This document shows, piece by piece, positions 42,325 to 51,564 of a stretch of 64,000 nucleotides of DNA. Numbering within the stretch: the first letter of the stretch is position 1; the number at the start of each line of letters is the position of its first letter. The translations under genes were made by a program, and so were the position numbers. The notes beneath the pieces were generated by a model, which saw nothing but the letters and a program-made list of their open reading frames with translations, had not been told where the DNA came from and did not search any database. The DNA is from Nocardia sp. CNY236 (lineage in GTDB: Bacteria > Actinomycetota > Actinomycetes > Mycobacteriales > Mycobacteriaceae): contig NZ_KI519396.1 in the NCBI RefSeq assembly GCF_000482385.1, forward strand, positions 79,740 through 143,739, read 5' to 3'.

Positions 42325-43359
42325 ATGGTCGGCCCGATTCCTGTTGTGCTCGTCGCGGGATTTCTCGGTTCCGGGAAGACGACGCTGCTCAACCGCCTGC
42401 TGCGAGACAATCGTGGAACTCGAATCGGGGTGGTGGTCAACGACTTCGGAGCGATCGGCATCGACTCGATGCTGGTCGCCGGTCACGTGGACGCGATGGT
42501 TTCACTCGGCAATGGCTGTGTCTGTTGCGCGGTCGACGTCAGCGAACTCGACGCGTTGTTCGCTCGGCTTGCCCAGCCACGGGCGAACATCGACGTCATC
42601 GTGGTCGAGGCCAGCGGATTGGCCGAACCGCGCAATCTCATTCGGATGGTGCTCGGCACCGAGAACCCGCGCATTCGGTATGGGGGATTGGTCGAAGTGG
42701 TCGACGCCGAGCAGTTCCCCGCCAGCAGCGCACGCCATCCGGAGCTGACCACGCACCTGCGACTGGCCGATCTGGTGGTCGTGAACAAGGTCGACCGGGT
42801 ATCCCCCGCAGAGCTGACTCGGCTGCGCTCGGACATCGGCGCGATCGCCGCTCCGGCGCCGGTGTATGCCACGACGCAGGGGCGGATCGATCCCGGGCTG
42901 CTGTTCGACGAGCCGCTACGCGCGCCGCGGCAAGTACCCGAGCAATTGAGCTTCGACGCCCTGCTCGCTGACGACGAGCACGACGACGCGTTCGACCACC
43001 GTCATCTGCACGACGACTACACCAGCGTCTCCTTCAGCACCGAGCGTGCGCTCGATCCGCGCAAGATGATCGAATTTCTGGAGGATCCGCCGGCGGGGGT
43101 GTTCCGGGCCAAGGGGTTTGTCACGTTCGGCGTGGAAGGCGAGCGCAGGAAGTTCGTCGTGCAGCTGGTCGGTCGCCATATCGTTGTCGAACCCAGAGCA
43201 TGGTCTCGAGGTGAGCGACGAGGCGCGCAGGTGGTACTCATCGGGGTCGGCCTGCGCCCCGAGGCAATTCGAGTTCGACTGCGCGAAGCCGTACACGATG
43301 CGACCGGTCTGCTGGATCCCCCGAGCATGCTCGGCGTCTGGCGTTACATCCCGCACTGA
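42325..43359 (+). CDS. CobW/COG0523-type GTPase
   Basis: The 344-residue protein has a P-loop GFLGSGKTTLLNRLLR near the N-terminus, the metal-binding CXCC motif GNGCVCC, VVEASGLAEP (G-domain) and NKVD for guanine. A His/Asp-rich stretch (DDEHDDAFDHRHLHDDY) and a CobW C-terminal domain (EFLEDPPAGVFRAKGFVTFG) follow. COG0523 GTPases move zinc, cobalt or other metals. There is no adjacent cobalamin gene, but the His-rich loop fits metal transfer. It lies next to the molybdenum cofactor genes, without evidence that they are connected. Confidence 0.85.
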   Translation: MVGPIPVVLVAGFLGSGKTTLLNRLLRDNRGTRIGVVVNDFGAIGIDSMLVAGHVDAMVSLGNGCVCCAVDVSELDALFARLAQPRANIDVIVVEASGLAEPRNLIRMVLGTENPRIRYGGLVEVVDAEQFPASSARHPELTTHLRLADLVVVNKVDRVSPAELTRLRSDIGAIAAPAPVYATTQGRIDPGLLFDEPLRAPRQVPEQLSFDALLADDEHDDAFDHRHLHDDYTSVSFSTERALDPRKMIEFLEDPPAGVFRAKGFVTFGVEGERRKFVVQLVGRHIVVEPRAWSRGERRGAQVVLIGVGLRPEAIRVRLREAVHDATGLLDPPSMLGVWRYIPH

Positions 43360-43398
43360 GGTGACTTCGCCAGGCCGCACGTGCGTGTCGGGGGCCGA

Positions 43399-43833
43399 TC
43401 ACCCGCCGGCATTCACCCATTCGGACAAGCCGTCGGCGAACAACTGCCGTTTCCAGATCGGCACTTCGTGCTTGATCCGGTCGACGAGTTGGCTGCAGGC
43501 GGCGAAAGCGGCATCGCGGTGGGCGGCGGCCACCGCGACGACGACCGCGCGATCACCGATGCCGAGCGCACCGATTCGGTGCACGGCGGCGACGGGCACA
43601 TTGTGGGCCGCGGCGAGTTCTGCGCAGAGGGTGAGCAGAAATCGCTCGGCGTGCGGATGTGCAGAGTACTCCAGTGCCGAGACCGCCTGTCCGCCATCAT
43701 GGTTGCGCACCGTGCCGGTGAACACCACAGTGGCGCCGCAGGTCGGGTCGGTCACCGCCTGCTCGACTTCGGTGGCATCGAGCGGCTGATCGGTGATCCG
43801 GGCGAGTCGGACCATGGTGTCAGTTGTCGTCAT
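43399..43833 (-). CDS. moaE: Molybdopterin synthase catalytic subunit
   Basis: The 144-residue MoaE holds GATVVFTGTVRNHDGGQAVS, ALEYSAHPHAERFL and the active-site Lys in RIKHEVPIWKRQLFADGLSE. With thiocarboxylated MoaD it converts precursor Z to molybdopterin. The start overlaps the end of the moaC-mogA fusion gene by 14 bases, so translation is coupled; moaD is in the divergent moaA-moaD unit 4 kb away. Confidence 0.9.
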   Translation of the reverse strand: MTTTDTMVRLARITDQPLDATEVEQAVTDPTCGATVVFTGTVRNHDGGQAVSALEYSAHPHAERFLLTLCAELAAAHNVPVAAVHRIGALGIGDRAVVVAVAAAHRDAAFAACSQLVDRIKHEVPIWKRQLFADGLSEWVNAGG

Positions 43834-44854
43834 GTCGGCCTCCTCCGACTACTTGCGCGAGGAGGTGATCCAGCAGCGGTTCCAGCACGGTGATGCCGTC
43901 CTTCACGCCTCCGGGTGATCCGGGCAGGTTGACGATCACCGAGTGGCCCGCGAGTCCGGCCACCCCGCGACTCAGGGCGGCGAGCGGAAACTTCGCCGCG
44001 CCGTATTGCCGGATCGCTTCGGTGATCCCAGGAAGTTCACGGTCCAGCACGGCCCGGGTGGCTTCGGGTGTGGCGTCTGTCGGGGAGGCGCCGGTTCCTC
44101 CGGTGCTGATCACCAGTGCGGGGCCGAAGCGCAGCGCGTCGGACAGGCCCAGGGCGATCTCCGTGTCGGCGTAGACCAGTGGGCCACGGACCGAGAAGCC
44201 GAGACCGGTGAGCCATTGCGCCAGAACCGGTCCGGTGGTATCGGTACGCGTGCCCGCGGCGACCCCGGTGGAGGCGACCAGGACCACGGCCGAACGTTCG
44301 GCCCGGCCGATGTCGCTCTCGGCGTCCCGTGGGTGCGCACGCGTGACATCGTCCGACTGGGTGTCGTTCGAGCGGGTGCTGTCGGCCGGACGTACCCAAT
44401 GTCCGCTTCTGCCACCTTTTTTGGTGAGTAGCCGCACGTCGTTCAGCGTCGCAGCGGGATCGACGGCCTTCACCATGTCGTGCAGGGTGAGACCGGCCAC
44501 TGCGACCGCGGTGAGGGCCTCCATCTCGACGCCGGTGGGTCCTTTGGTCTTGGCAGTGGCTTCGATCGTGATCGCTGTGTCGGTGAAGCCGAACTCGACT
44601 CGGACCGAGGACAGCGCCAATTGGTGGCACAGCGGAACGAGCTCGGAGGTCTTCTTCGCTCCGGTGATTCCCGCGATGCGCGCGGTGGCCAACACATCCG
44701 CCTTCGGAAGATCGTCGGCTCGCACCAAGGCGACCACCTCGGCTGTGGTGCGCAGCTCGCCGGCAGCGACGGCCACCCGGGTGGTGTCGATCTTCGCGCT
44801 CACGTCGACCATGCGGGCGCGACCTTCACGGTCGACATGCGACAGCTCACTCAT
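43820..44854 (-). CDS. moaC: Fused MoaC-MogA/MoaB molybdenum cofactor protein
   Basis: Residues 1-155 are MoaC (DVSAKIDTTRVAVAAGELRT, KTSELVPLCHQLALSSVRVE, KGPTGVEMEALTAVAVAGLT then LHDMVKA), which helps turn GTP into precursor Z with MoaA. After an acidic/polar linker, residues 185-344 are a MogA/MoaB domain (ALVISTGGTGASPTDATPEA and LPGSPGGVKDGITVLEPLLD), which adenylylates molybdopterin. The fusion joins steps usually done by separate proteins. The ATG overlaps the moeA stop (ATGA); a GTG nine bases earlier is possible but less likely. Confidence 0.9.
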   Translation of the reverse strand: MSELSHVDREGRARMVDVSAKIDTTRVAVAAGELRTTAEVVALVRADDLPKADVLATARIAGITGAKKTSELVPLCHQLALSSVRVEFGFTDTAITIEATAKTKGPTGVEMEALTAVAVAGLTLHDMVKAVDPAATLNDVRLLTKKGGRSGHWVRPADSTRSNDTQSDDVTRAHPRDAESDIGRAERSAVVLVASTGVAAGTRTDTTGPVLAQWLTGLGFSVRGPLVYADTEIALGLSDALRFGPALVISTGGTGASPTDATPEATRAVLDRELPGITEAIRQYGAAKFPLAALSRGVAGLAGHSVIVNLPGSPGGVKDGITVLEPLLDHLLAQVVGGGRHDDN

Positions 44855-46098
44855 AGTGACCACACTCGCACATGTGCGCCCGCTGGCAATGCGGTGACCT
44901 CGGAGGGTACGTCGATCAGCACATCGGCCCTCGCCATGCTGGCGATCAGATGTGAGCCGGGACCGGATGCCAACTCGACCGCGTTCGCGCGCCGGTGTAC
45001 CGCGGGTTGGTCCCCCTCCTGGGCGAAAATCATCTTGCCCCGCAAGAACTGTCGCTTGCCCTCCGGAGAGCGCGGCAGCCCGGTGAGCAACGGAAGCTCG
45101 TAGCTGTCCACGTCGGGAAGGCCGGCGAGGTGGCGCAGGATCGGGCGGGCGAACACCTCGAACGACACCATCGTGCTGACCGGATTACCAGGAAAGCTGA
45201 GCACCGGTACGCCATCGACGACAGTGAGTCCCTGGGGACCGCCCGGCTGCATCGCTACCGAGCCGAAATGTCCACCCAACGGTTCGAGTACGTTTCTGAC
45301 CACTTCGAAGTCGCCCATGGACACTCCACCGGAGGTGAACACCACGTCCGCCGCCGCGGTCGCGGCCGCAAGCGCCGTGCGGAAGCGCACCGGATCGTCG
45401 GTGCTGTGTGCGACCGCGACGACATCGACTCCGTTCGCGGTGAGTGCCGCCGCCAGTGCGAGGCCGTTGGAGTCGTAGATCTGCCCGGGACGTAGGACGC
45501 TACCCGCGGGTACCAGCTCGTCGCCGCTGGTGATGACTGCTGCACGGATTGCGCCGAACACCGACACCGACGACCGGCCGACCGCAGCCAGTGCAGCGAC
45601 GTGTCGCGGCGCCACGGTGGTTCCCGCCGGTACGAGCAGGTCGCCGGCGCGTACGTCGGTTCCGGGCTCACGGACGAATTCACCCGCACGACAACGGCGT
45701 TCGAAGGTGACCGTCGTATCGTCGGCGTGGGTGTGTTCCACCGGGACCACACAGTCCGCGCCGAGGGGCAGCGGGGCCCCGGTCATCACCTTCATCGCCG
45801 CCCCGTGCGGCAGCGGGCGAGCGCTGGTCGCACCCGCAGCGACCACGGCGCTCAACGGCAGAGTGACCGGCGCGACAGGCACCGATTCCGCGCGCACAGC
45901 GTATCCGTCCATTGCGGAGTTGCGGAACACCGGCAGGTCGATCGGCGAGTGCACGTCCTCGGCCAGTTGGCGGCTCAGCGCCTGTGCCAGCGCAACCACC
46001 TCGGCCGGGCGTGCAGCCAGCGGGCGTAACAGCTGCTCGATACTGTCACGGTAGTCGTCGACGGGAATTGCCGAGACACTCGCGGACCGAGGTTTCAT
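44851..46098 (-). CDS. moeA: Molybdopterin molybdenumtransferase
   Basis: The 415-residue MoeA shows DLPVFRNSAMDGYAVRAESV, VKVMTGAP-type AAMKVMTGAPLPLGADCVV, the MogA-like core VVFTSGGVSMGDFEVVRNVL and FPGNPVSTMVSFEVFARPIL, and a C-terminal beta-barrel domain. It inserts molybdate into adenylylated molybdopterin. The start at MKPRSASVSAIP is chosen because the extension before it has no family features. It leads an operon with the moaC-mogA fusion and moaE. Confidence 0.9.
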   Translation of the reverse strand: MKPRSASVSAIPVDDYRDSIEQLLRPLAARPAEVVALAQALSRQLAEDVHSPIDLPVFRNSAMDGYAVRAESVPVAPVTLPLSAVVAAGATSARPLPHGAAMKVMTGAPLPLGADCVVPVEHTHADDTTVTFERRCRAGEFVREPGTDVRAGDLLVPAGTTVAPRHVAALAAVGRSSVSVFGAIRAAVITSGDELVPAGSVLRPGQIYDSNGLALAAALTANGVDVVAVAHSTDDPVRFRTALAAATAAADVVFTSGGVSMGDFEVVRNVLEPLGGHFGSVAMQPGGPQGLTVVDGVPVLSFPGNPVSTMVSFEVFARPILRHLAGLPDVDSYELPLLTGLPRSPEGKRQFLRGKMIFAQEGDQPAVHRRANAVELASGPGSHLIASMARADVLIDVPSEVTALPAGAHVRVWSL

Positions 46099-46297
46099 AG
46101 CAGTCAGCCTAGCGCCCCGCCGCGCCGGCATTCCGCTTCGCTGCCCTCGATGGTGAGGTTGCTGTCATCGGCAGCGCGGCCTGACGATTCGGCGTCTCGG
46201 TCCGGACGAGGGACACGCCCGGCTCACCGTTGCCGTGTGCTCGCAGTGAGCCGGCGGGTGCTCGACGGATCGACAATGCCGCGCTCATAATAGGCGT

Positions 46298-47356
46298 GTG
46301 ACTCGGGTCGAGATGGGAATTCCTACTGTGCGTCCAGGATATCCGGACCTGGACGGTCGTCCCGACACTCCATTTCTCGTGGACCGTTTCGGTCGTGTGG
46401 CTCGGGACCTGCGTGTGTCGATCACCGAGAAGTGCTCGTTGCGTTGCACCTATTGCATGCCGGAAGAAGGGTTGCCAGAAATTCCCCGGCATGAGCTGCT
46501 CACCGTCGATGAGATCATCCGGCTGGTGTGCCTAGCAGTTCGCGAACTGGGGGTGCGTGAAGTTCGCTTCACCGGCGGTGAGCCGCTGATGCGCCGTGAT
46601 CTGGAACAGATCATCGCCGGCTGTCATGCCCAGGTGCCGCATGTTCCCTTGGCCATGACGACCAATGGCGTCGGCCTCGACCGTCGTGTCCACGCGCTGG
46701 CTGCCGCCGGATTGCATCGAGTGAACGTGTCGCTGGACACCGTGGACCCGATTCGGTTCGCGCAATTGACTCGGCGTGACCGCCTGGAATCGGTACTCGC
46801 CGGGATCAGGGCCGCCCGAGGTGCGGGGTTGGCTCCGGTCAAGGTCAATGCCGTGCTGATGCGCCCGACGCTGTCGGGTGCACCGGATCTGCTGCGTTGG
46901 TGTTTGGACGAAGGCTGCGAGCTCCGATTCATCGAGGAGATGCCGCTCGATGCGGACCATGAATGGGCTCGCGACAACATGGTCACCGCAGCCGAGTTGC
47001 TCGACGTACTCGGCGCTCGGTTCGACCTCACCGCGGTGGGCCGCTCCGACCCGTCGGCGCCTGCGGAGAAATGGTTGGTCGATGGCGGGCCCGGCACAGT
47101 CGGCATCATCGCGACCGTGACGCGGAAGTTCTGCGACACCTGCGACCGTACCCGGCTCACGGCCGACGGAATGCTGCGTTCGTGCCTGTTCAGTGATCAG
47201 GAGTTCGACGTGCGCCGAGCATTGCGCTCCGGGGCCGACGACGAAGAGCTCGCAACCATCTGGCGCGGCGCGATGTGGAACAAATGGGCGGGCCACGGTA
47301 TCGATACCGTGGGCTTCGTTCCTCCGGAGCGAACGATGGGAGCTATTGGTGGTTGA
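46298..47356 (+). CDS. moaA: GTP 3',8-cyclase
   Basis: The 352-residue radical SAM enzyme has the N-terminal cluster motif CSLRCTYC (Cys 46, 50, 53), REVRFTGGEPLMRRDLEQII, and the C-terminal second cluster CDTCDRTRLTADGMLRSC. It ends in the GG tail (ERTMGAIGG) needed for activity. MoaA makes the cyclic precursor of molybdopterin with MoaC. It starts at a GTG about 200 bases from divergent moeA and overlaps the moaD start. Confidence 0.92.
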   Translation: MTRVEMGIPTVRPGYPDLDGRPDTPFLVDRFGRVARDLRVSITEKCSLRCTYCMPEEGLPEIPRHELLTVDEIIRLVCLAVRELGVREVRFTGGEPLMRRDLEQIIAGCHAQVPHVPLAMTTNGVGLDRRVHALAAAGLHRVNVSLDTVDPIRFAQLTRRDRLESVLAGIRAARGAGLAPVKVNAVLMRPTLSGAPDLLRWCLDEGCELRFIEEMPLDADHEWARDNMVTAAELLDVLGARFDLTAVGRSDPSAPAEKWLVDGGPGTVGIIATVTRKFCDTCDRTRLTADGMLRSCLFSDQEFDVRRALRSGADDEELATIWRGAMWNKWAGHGIDTVGFVPPERTMGAIGG

Positions 47357-47591
47357 GATCCGCTATTTCGCCGCGATCGCCGAAGCGGTCGGTAGGACCG
47401 GTGAGGCCCTCGATCTCCCCGCCGGCGCCACGGTGGCCGATCTGCGTGCGACCCTGTCGGCCACCTATGGCCCCGATGTGGACAAGATGCTCTCGGTGTG
47501 CGCCTATTTGATCGGTGATGAACTCACCCGCGACCCCGAGGCGCCATTGAGCAGCACGGTGGATGTCCTTCCGCCGTTCGCCGGTGGCTAG
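47349..47591 (+). CDS. moaD: Molybdopterin synthase sulfur carrier
   Basis: The 80-residue ubiquitin-like protein begins at a GTG overlapping the moaA stop: VEIRYFAAIAEAVGRTGEAL, then ATVADLRATLSATYGPDVDK, and ends PPFAGG with the C-terminal Gly-Gly needed for adenylylation and thiocarboxylation. It donates sulfur to MoaE. It is too short and too coupled to moaA to be missed by context. Confidence 0.9.
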   Translation: MVEIRYFAAIAEAVGRTGEALDLPAGATVADLRATLSATYGPDVDKMLSVCAYLIGDELTRDPEAPLSSTVDVLPPFAGG

Positions 47592-47697
47592 CTCGATTCT
47601 CGACCGCCGACCCGGTGTCGTGGCATTCCGACTGATCGAGGGCGAGGCGTCGGTCGATCGAGTTTTCCTGCGATAGCCGAACTTTCGACCTGGGCGA

Positions 47698-49392
47698 CTA
47701 TCGGCCCACCACGTTCTCGCCGGACAACTCGGCCATCTGTTCCCGGCGCCGCCGCTGCTGCACCGGATCGGGTACCGGAACCGCAGCGACGAGCCGTCGC
47801 GTGTACTGCTGTTGCGGAGCGCGCAGGACACGATCTCGATCACCCTGCTCGACAACCGCCCCGTCGCGCAGGACCACGATGCGGTCGGCAAGCGTGTCGA
47901 CGACCGCAAGATCGTGGCTGATGAACAGGCACGCCCAACCACACTCGTGTTGGAGTTGCCCGAACAACTCCAACACCGCCGCCTGCACGGAGACATCCAG
48001 CGCACTGGTCGGCTCGTCTGCGACCAACAGGTCCGGGGACAGCACCAAGGCGCGAGCCAGGCTGGCGCGCTGACGTTGCCCACCGGAGAGCTCGTGCGGA
48101 TAGCGGCGTTCGGCACCAGCGGGCAGCTGCACGTCGTCGAGCATCGTGCGCACCCGGGCACGGATCTGGGCCGCGCTGCCCGCCTTGTGCACGATCAGCG
48201 GTTCGGCTACGCACTCACCGACGGTGAGCCTGGGGTTCAGCGAGGTGGCCGGGTCTTGGAACACGAAGCCGAAGCGTCGCCGGATCGGCCGTAGCCGGCG
48301 CTGCGACAGCCCCGCGATGTCCTGCCCCTGCACCAGGACCGCTCCGGAAGTCGGGCGTTGCAGCGCTGCGACGCAACGGCCGATGGTCGACTTGCCCGAG
48401 CCCGACTCGCCGACCACGCCAAGGGTCTCGCCCGGCCCGATCCGCAAACTCACCCCGTCCACCGCTCGAAACCGTGGGTGGCCGAGAGTTCCGGGGAACT
48501 CGACCACCAGATTGCGCACCTCGAGCACCGGATCGGCGGCGACCTCGGTCTCCTCGGCGGGGCCGTGCCCGATCTGTTCGGTACCCAGGTGCGGCACGGC
48601 AGCCAGCAGAGCACGGGTGTACTCCGCTGTCGGCCTGGTGAACAGTTCGTCGACAGGAGCTTGCTCGACCACCGCACCGGCACGCATCACCACAACACGG
48701 TCGGCGATATCGGCGACGACGCCCATGTTGTGCGTGATCAGGACGATCGCACTGCCGATCCGGTCACGCAGGTCGCGCAGCAGCGCCAGGATCTCGGCTT
48801 GCACCGTGACGTCCAAGGCCGTGGTCGGCTCGTCGGCGATGATCACCTTCGGCTCGCATGCGATGGCGATCGCGATCACCACCCGCTGCTTCTGCCCGCC
48901 GGACAGTTGGTGCGGATAGTAGTCCACCCGGTGCTCGGGATCGGGCAAACCGACGATGCGCAACAACTCCACCGCGCGCGCCTTGGCAGCCTTCCTGCGC
49001 AAGCCGGTATGCGCCTGCAGCGCTTCACAGATCTGGAAGCCGACGGTGAACAAGGGGTCCAAGGCCAGGCCCGGCTCTTGGAACACCATCGAGATCGCGC
49101 CGCCGCGCAATGCGGTGAGTTGCTTCTTGCTCATTGCGGTGAGCGGTTCGGCGCCAAGGGTCACCAGGCCGCGCACCGAAGCGGTCTCGGGCAACAACCC
49201 CATCGCTGTGCGCGAACACACCGACTTGCCCGAGCCGGACTCTCCGACGATGGCCAGCACTTCGCCGGGATATACCTCGTAGGACACGTTCGTGAGCGCG
49301 TGCACCGGCCCCGCGTCGGTGGCGAAGGTGACCGACAGCGATTCGATGGTCAAAGCGGCACGATCCCGCTCGGCCACAGGTGTTTCAGGCAT
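47698..49392 (-). CDS. Dual-ATPase dipeptide/oligopeptide ABC transporter
   Basis: This 564-residue protein fuses two Opp/Dpp-type ATPases. The first half has GESGSGKSVCSRTAMGLL, QLSGGQKQRVVIAIAIACEP and IIADEPTTALD; the second has GESGSGKSTIGRCVAALQRP, ELSGGQRQRASLARALVLSP and DEPTSALD. It corresponds to DppD-DppF fused and powers two permeases in the same operon. The ATG overlaps the dppC-like gene by 8 bases. Import of peptides, nickel or similar solutes is possible; peptide is the default by family. Confidence 0.87.
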   Translation of the reverse strand: MPETPVAERDRAALTIESLSVTFATDAGPVHALTNVSYEVYPGEVLAIVGESGSGKSVCSRTAMGLLPETASVRGLVTLGAEPLTAMSKKQLTALRGGAISMVFQEPGLALDPLFTVGFQICEALQAHTGLRRKAAKARAVELLRIVGLPDPEHRVDYYPHQLSGGQKQRVVIAIAIACEPKVIIADEPTTALDVTVQAEILALLRDLRDRIGSAIVLITHNMGVVADIADRVVVMRAGAVVEQAPVDELFTRPTAEYTRALLAAVPHLGTEQIGHGPAEETEVAADPVLEVRNLVVEFPGTLGHPRFRAVDGVSLRIGPGETLGVVGESGSGKSTIGRCVAALQRPTSGAVLVQGQDIAGLSQRRLRPIRRRFGFVFQDPATSLNPRLTVGECVAEPLIVHKAGSAAQIRARVRTMLDDVQLPAGAERRYPHELSGGQRQRASLARALVLSPDLLVADEPTSALDVSVQAAVLELFGQLQHECGWACLFISHDLAVVDTLADRIVVLRDGAVVEQGDRDRVLRAPQQQYTRRLVAAVPVPDPVQQRRRREQMAELSGENVVGR

Positions 49393-50422
49393 TGTTCGTA
49401 TCCTTTTCGGCGACGTCTGCTTCGTCTCCTGCTTTCGGCCCGCCTTCGAGCCCCTCGTCGGCGCCCACCGCAGCGGCACGGCGGGTGCGCAGGACCGGAT
49501 TGAACACCTCGTTGAGGCTCTCGCCGACCAGGGTCATGCCGAGCACGACGAGCACGATGGCGACGCCGGGAAAGACGCCGGTCCACCAGATGCCGTTGGA
49601 GACATCCGGCAGCGCCTTGTTCAGGTCGAAGCCCCACTCGGCAGCCTGGGTCGGTTCGATACCGAAACCGAGAAAGCCGAGTCCGGCCAGGGTGAGGATG
49701 GCCTCCGATCCGTTCAGCGTGATGATCACCGGCAGTGACTGTGCGACATTGGCGAGGATGTGCCGGAAGAGGATGCGCGGGGTCGAGGCCCCGGTCACCC
49801 GTGCAGCATCGACATACGGCTCGTGCTTCACCGCGACGGTGGCGTTGCGTACCACCCGGAAGTACTGCGGTACGAACACCGCCGTGATCGCCACCGCCGC
49901 AGCCAGCATTCCGCCCAGGCTGGTCGAGCGACCACCCGCGACCACAATGGACACCACGATCGCCAGCAGCAGCGAGGGAAACGCATACATGGCGTCCATG
50001 ATCAGAACGAGCACGCGGTCGAGCCACCGGCCGACATAGCCCGACAGCAGCCCGAGCGGAACGCCGATCAGCAGTGAGAGCACCAGTGAGATCGCGATCA
50101 CCCACAGTGCGGTGCGCGCACCGTAGATCACTCTGGAGAATACGTCTTCCCCACGTACGGAGGTGCCGAACCAGTGCTCGGCCGACGGTGCCTGCTGGCG
50201 GACGAAGTCGACGCCGTCCGCGCTGGTCTGGGCGAACCCGTACGGCGCGATCAGCGGAGCGAAGAGCGCGGCGAGGACGAAGAATCCAACCAGGCCGAGG
50301 CCGACGATCAGGGTCACGCGCTGTGCTCCCGCGGTCATCGACAACAGACCCAGGCCGGGCACACCCCGGCGCCGTCGCGGCGCCGGGGTGGCCGGTTCGG
50401 TCAGCAGTTCGGTAGCACTCAT
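49385..50422 (-). CDS. Dpp/Opp-type permease (DppC)
   Basis: The 345-residue permease has six membrane segments (TLIVGLGLVGFFVLAALFAP, ALWVIAISLVLSLLIGVPLG and others) and the EAA-type loop VDAARVTGASTPRILFRHIL. Its first extracellular segment has WFGTSVRGEDVFSRVIYGA, typical of DppC. It overlaps the dppB-like gene stop as TGATG. A low-complexity acidic tail ends the protein (EGGPKAGDEADVAEKDTNNA). Confidence 0.87.
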   Translation of the reverse strand: MSATELLTEPATPAPRRRRGVPGLGLLSMTAGAQRVTLIVGLGLVGFFVLAALFAPLIAPYGFAQTSADGVDFVRQQAPSAEHWFGTSVRGEDVFSRVIYGARTALWVIAISLVLSLLIGVPLGLLSGYVGRWLDRVLVLIMDAMYAFPSLLLAIVVSIVVAGGRSTSLGGMLAAAVAITAVFVPQYFRVVRNATVAVKHEPYVDAARVTGASTPRILFRHILANVAQSLPVIITLNGSEAILTLAGLGFLGFGIEPTQAAEWGFDLNKALPDVSNGIWWTGVFPGVAIVLVVLGMTLVGESLNEVFNPVLRTRRAAAVGADEGLEGGPKAGDEADVAEKDTNNA

Positions 50423-51564
50423 CAGAACCTCACCCTCGGATCGATCAGTGCCACCAGGGCATCCACGACGAAGCTCATCACCGCCACAATGAGCGCGATG
50501 AACGCGACGATGCCCTGAACAGCGATGAAGTCGCGTGCCGACAGGTAGGCAGCGAGTTGGTAGCCGAGCCCCTTCCATTCGAACGTCGTCTCGGTGAGTA
50601 CCGAGGCGCCGAGCATCGTGGCGATTTGCATGCCCATCACCGTGACGATCGGAATCATCGCGTTGCGGAAAGCGTGCCGTCCGGTCACCACTCGACGCGA
50701 CAGGCCGCGTGCCCGGGCAGCGTCCACGTAGCACGCCTGAAGGGTCTGGATAAGGTTGATCCGTACCAGCCGCAGGAAGACGCCGGCGACCAACAGACCC
50801 AGCGCGATCGCGGGCAGCACGGCATGTTTCAGCACATCCACCAAATATCCGGCATCGCCGTAGAGAATCGCGTCGATCACCATGATGTTGGTCTTCGGTG
50901 AGACGTGCTGCAGTTGGAGCTCGACGTTGGTGCTGGCCCGACCTGCTACCGGCAGCCAGCCCAGCTGTACCGCGAACACGAGCTTCAGCAGCAAGCCGAC
51001 GAAGAACACCGGCGCCGCGTACACCAGGATGGCGAACAGCCGCAACCCGATGTCGGCGGCCGAATCCCGGTGCGTGGCCGCATACCTGCCCAGTGGGACG
51101 CCGATTGCGAACGCGACGATCAGCGCCCAGAACACCAGTTCCAGTGAGGCCGCGCCGTAGGTGACGACGACCTCACTGATCTCCCGGTTGTCCTGGGAAC
51201 GACCGAGATCCCCGCGCAGGAGGCCCGAAAGGTACTCCCAGTACTGCACCAGGATCGGTCGGTTCAGTCCCGCTGCCTCCTTGCGCTCCTCGATCTGTTG
51301 CTGATTCAAATGCGCGCCCAACGCCGCGCTGATCGGGTCGCCGATCACCCGCATCAGGAAGAACACGACTGTCACCAGAATCCACGCAGTCACCGGAATC
51401 AACAGCAGTCGAACACCGAGGTAGCGCAGCAAGGCCAAGTGACGCGAATCGCCGCCGCCCTTGCGCAAGCGTGGCCGAATCGGACGCCGGGTTCGGGTCG
51501 GGGTCCGATTCGGCTTCGTATCCGCAGCCGTTGCCCCAGGCTCGGCTACGTGATCAGAAGTCAC
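50422..51564 (-). CDS. Dpp/Opp-type permease (DppB)
   Basis: The 380-residue permease starts at a GTG that overlaps the binding-protein stop. It has an N-terminal basic extension (about 45 residues, NRTPTRTRRPIRPRLRKGGG) before six membrane segments, and an EAA-type loop CYVDAARARGLSRRVVTGRH. The body AAGLNRPILVQYWEYLSGLL and DLGRSQDNREISEVV is characteristic of DppB. It works with the second permease and the fused ATPase. Confidence 0.87.
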   Translation of the reverse strand: MTSDHVAEPGATAADTKPNRTPTRTRRPIRPRLRKGGGDSRHLALLRYLGVRLLLIPVTAWILVTVVFFLMRVIGDPISAALGAHLNQQQIEERKEAAGLNRPILVQYWEYLSGLLRGDLGRSQDNREISEVVVTYGAASLELVFWALIVAFAIGVPLGRYAATHRDSAADIGLRLFAILVYAAPVFFVGLLLKLVFAVQLGWLPVAGRASTNVELQLQHVSPKTNIMVIDAILYGDAGYLVDVLKHAVLPAIALGLLVAGVFLRLVRINLIQTLQACYVDAARARGLSRRVVTGRHAFRNAMIPIVTVMGMQIATMLGASVLTETTFEWKGLGYQLAAYLSARDFIAVQGIVAFIALIVAVMSFVVDALVALIDPRVRF

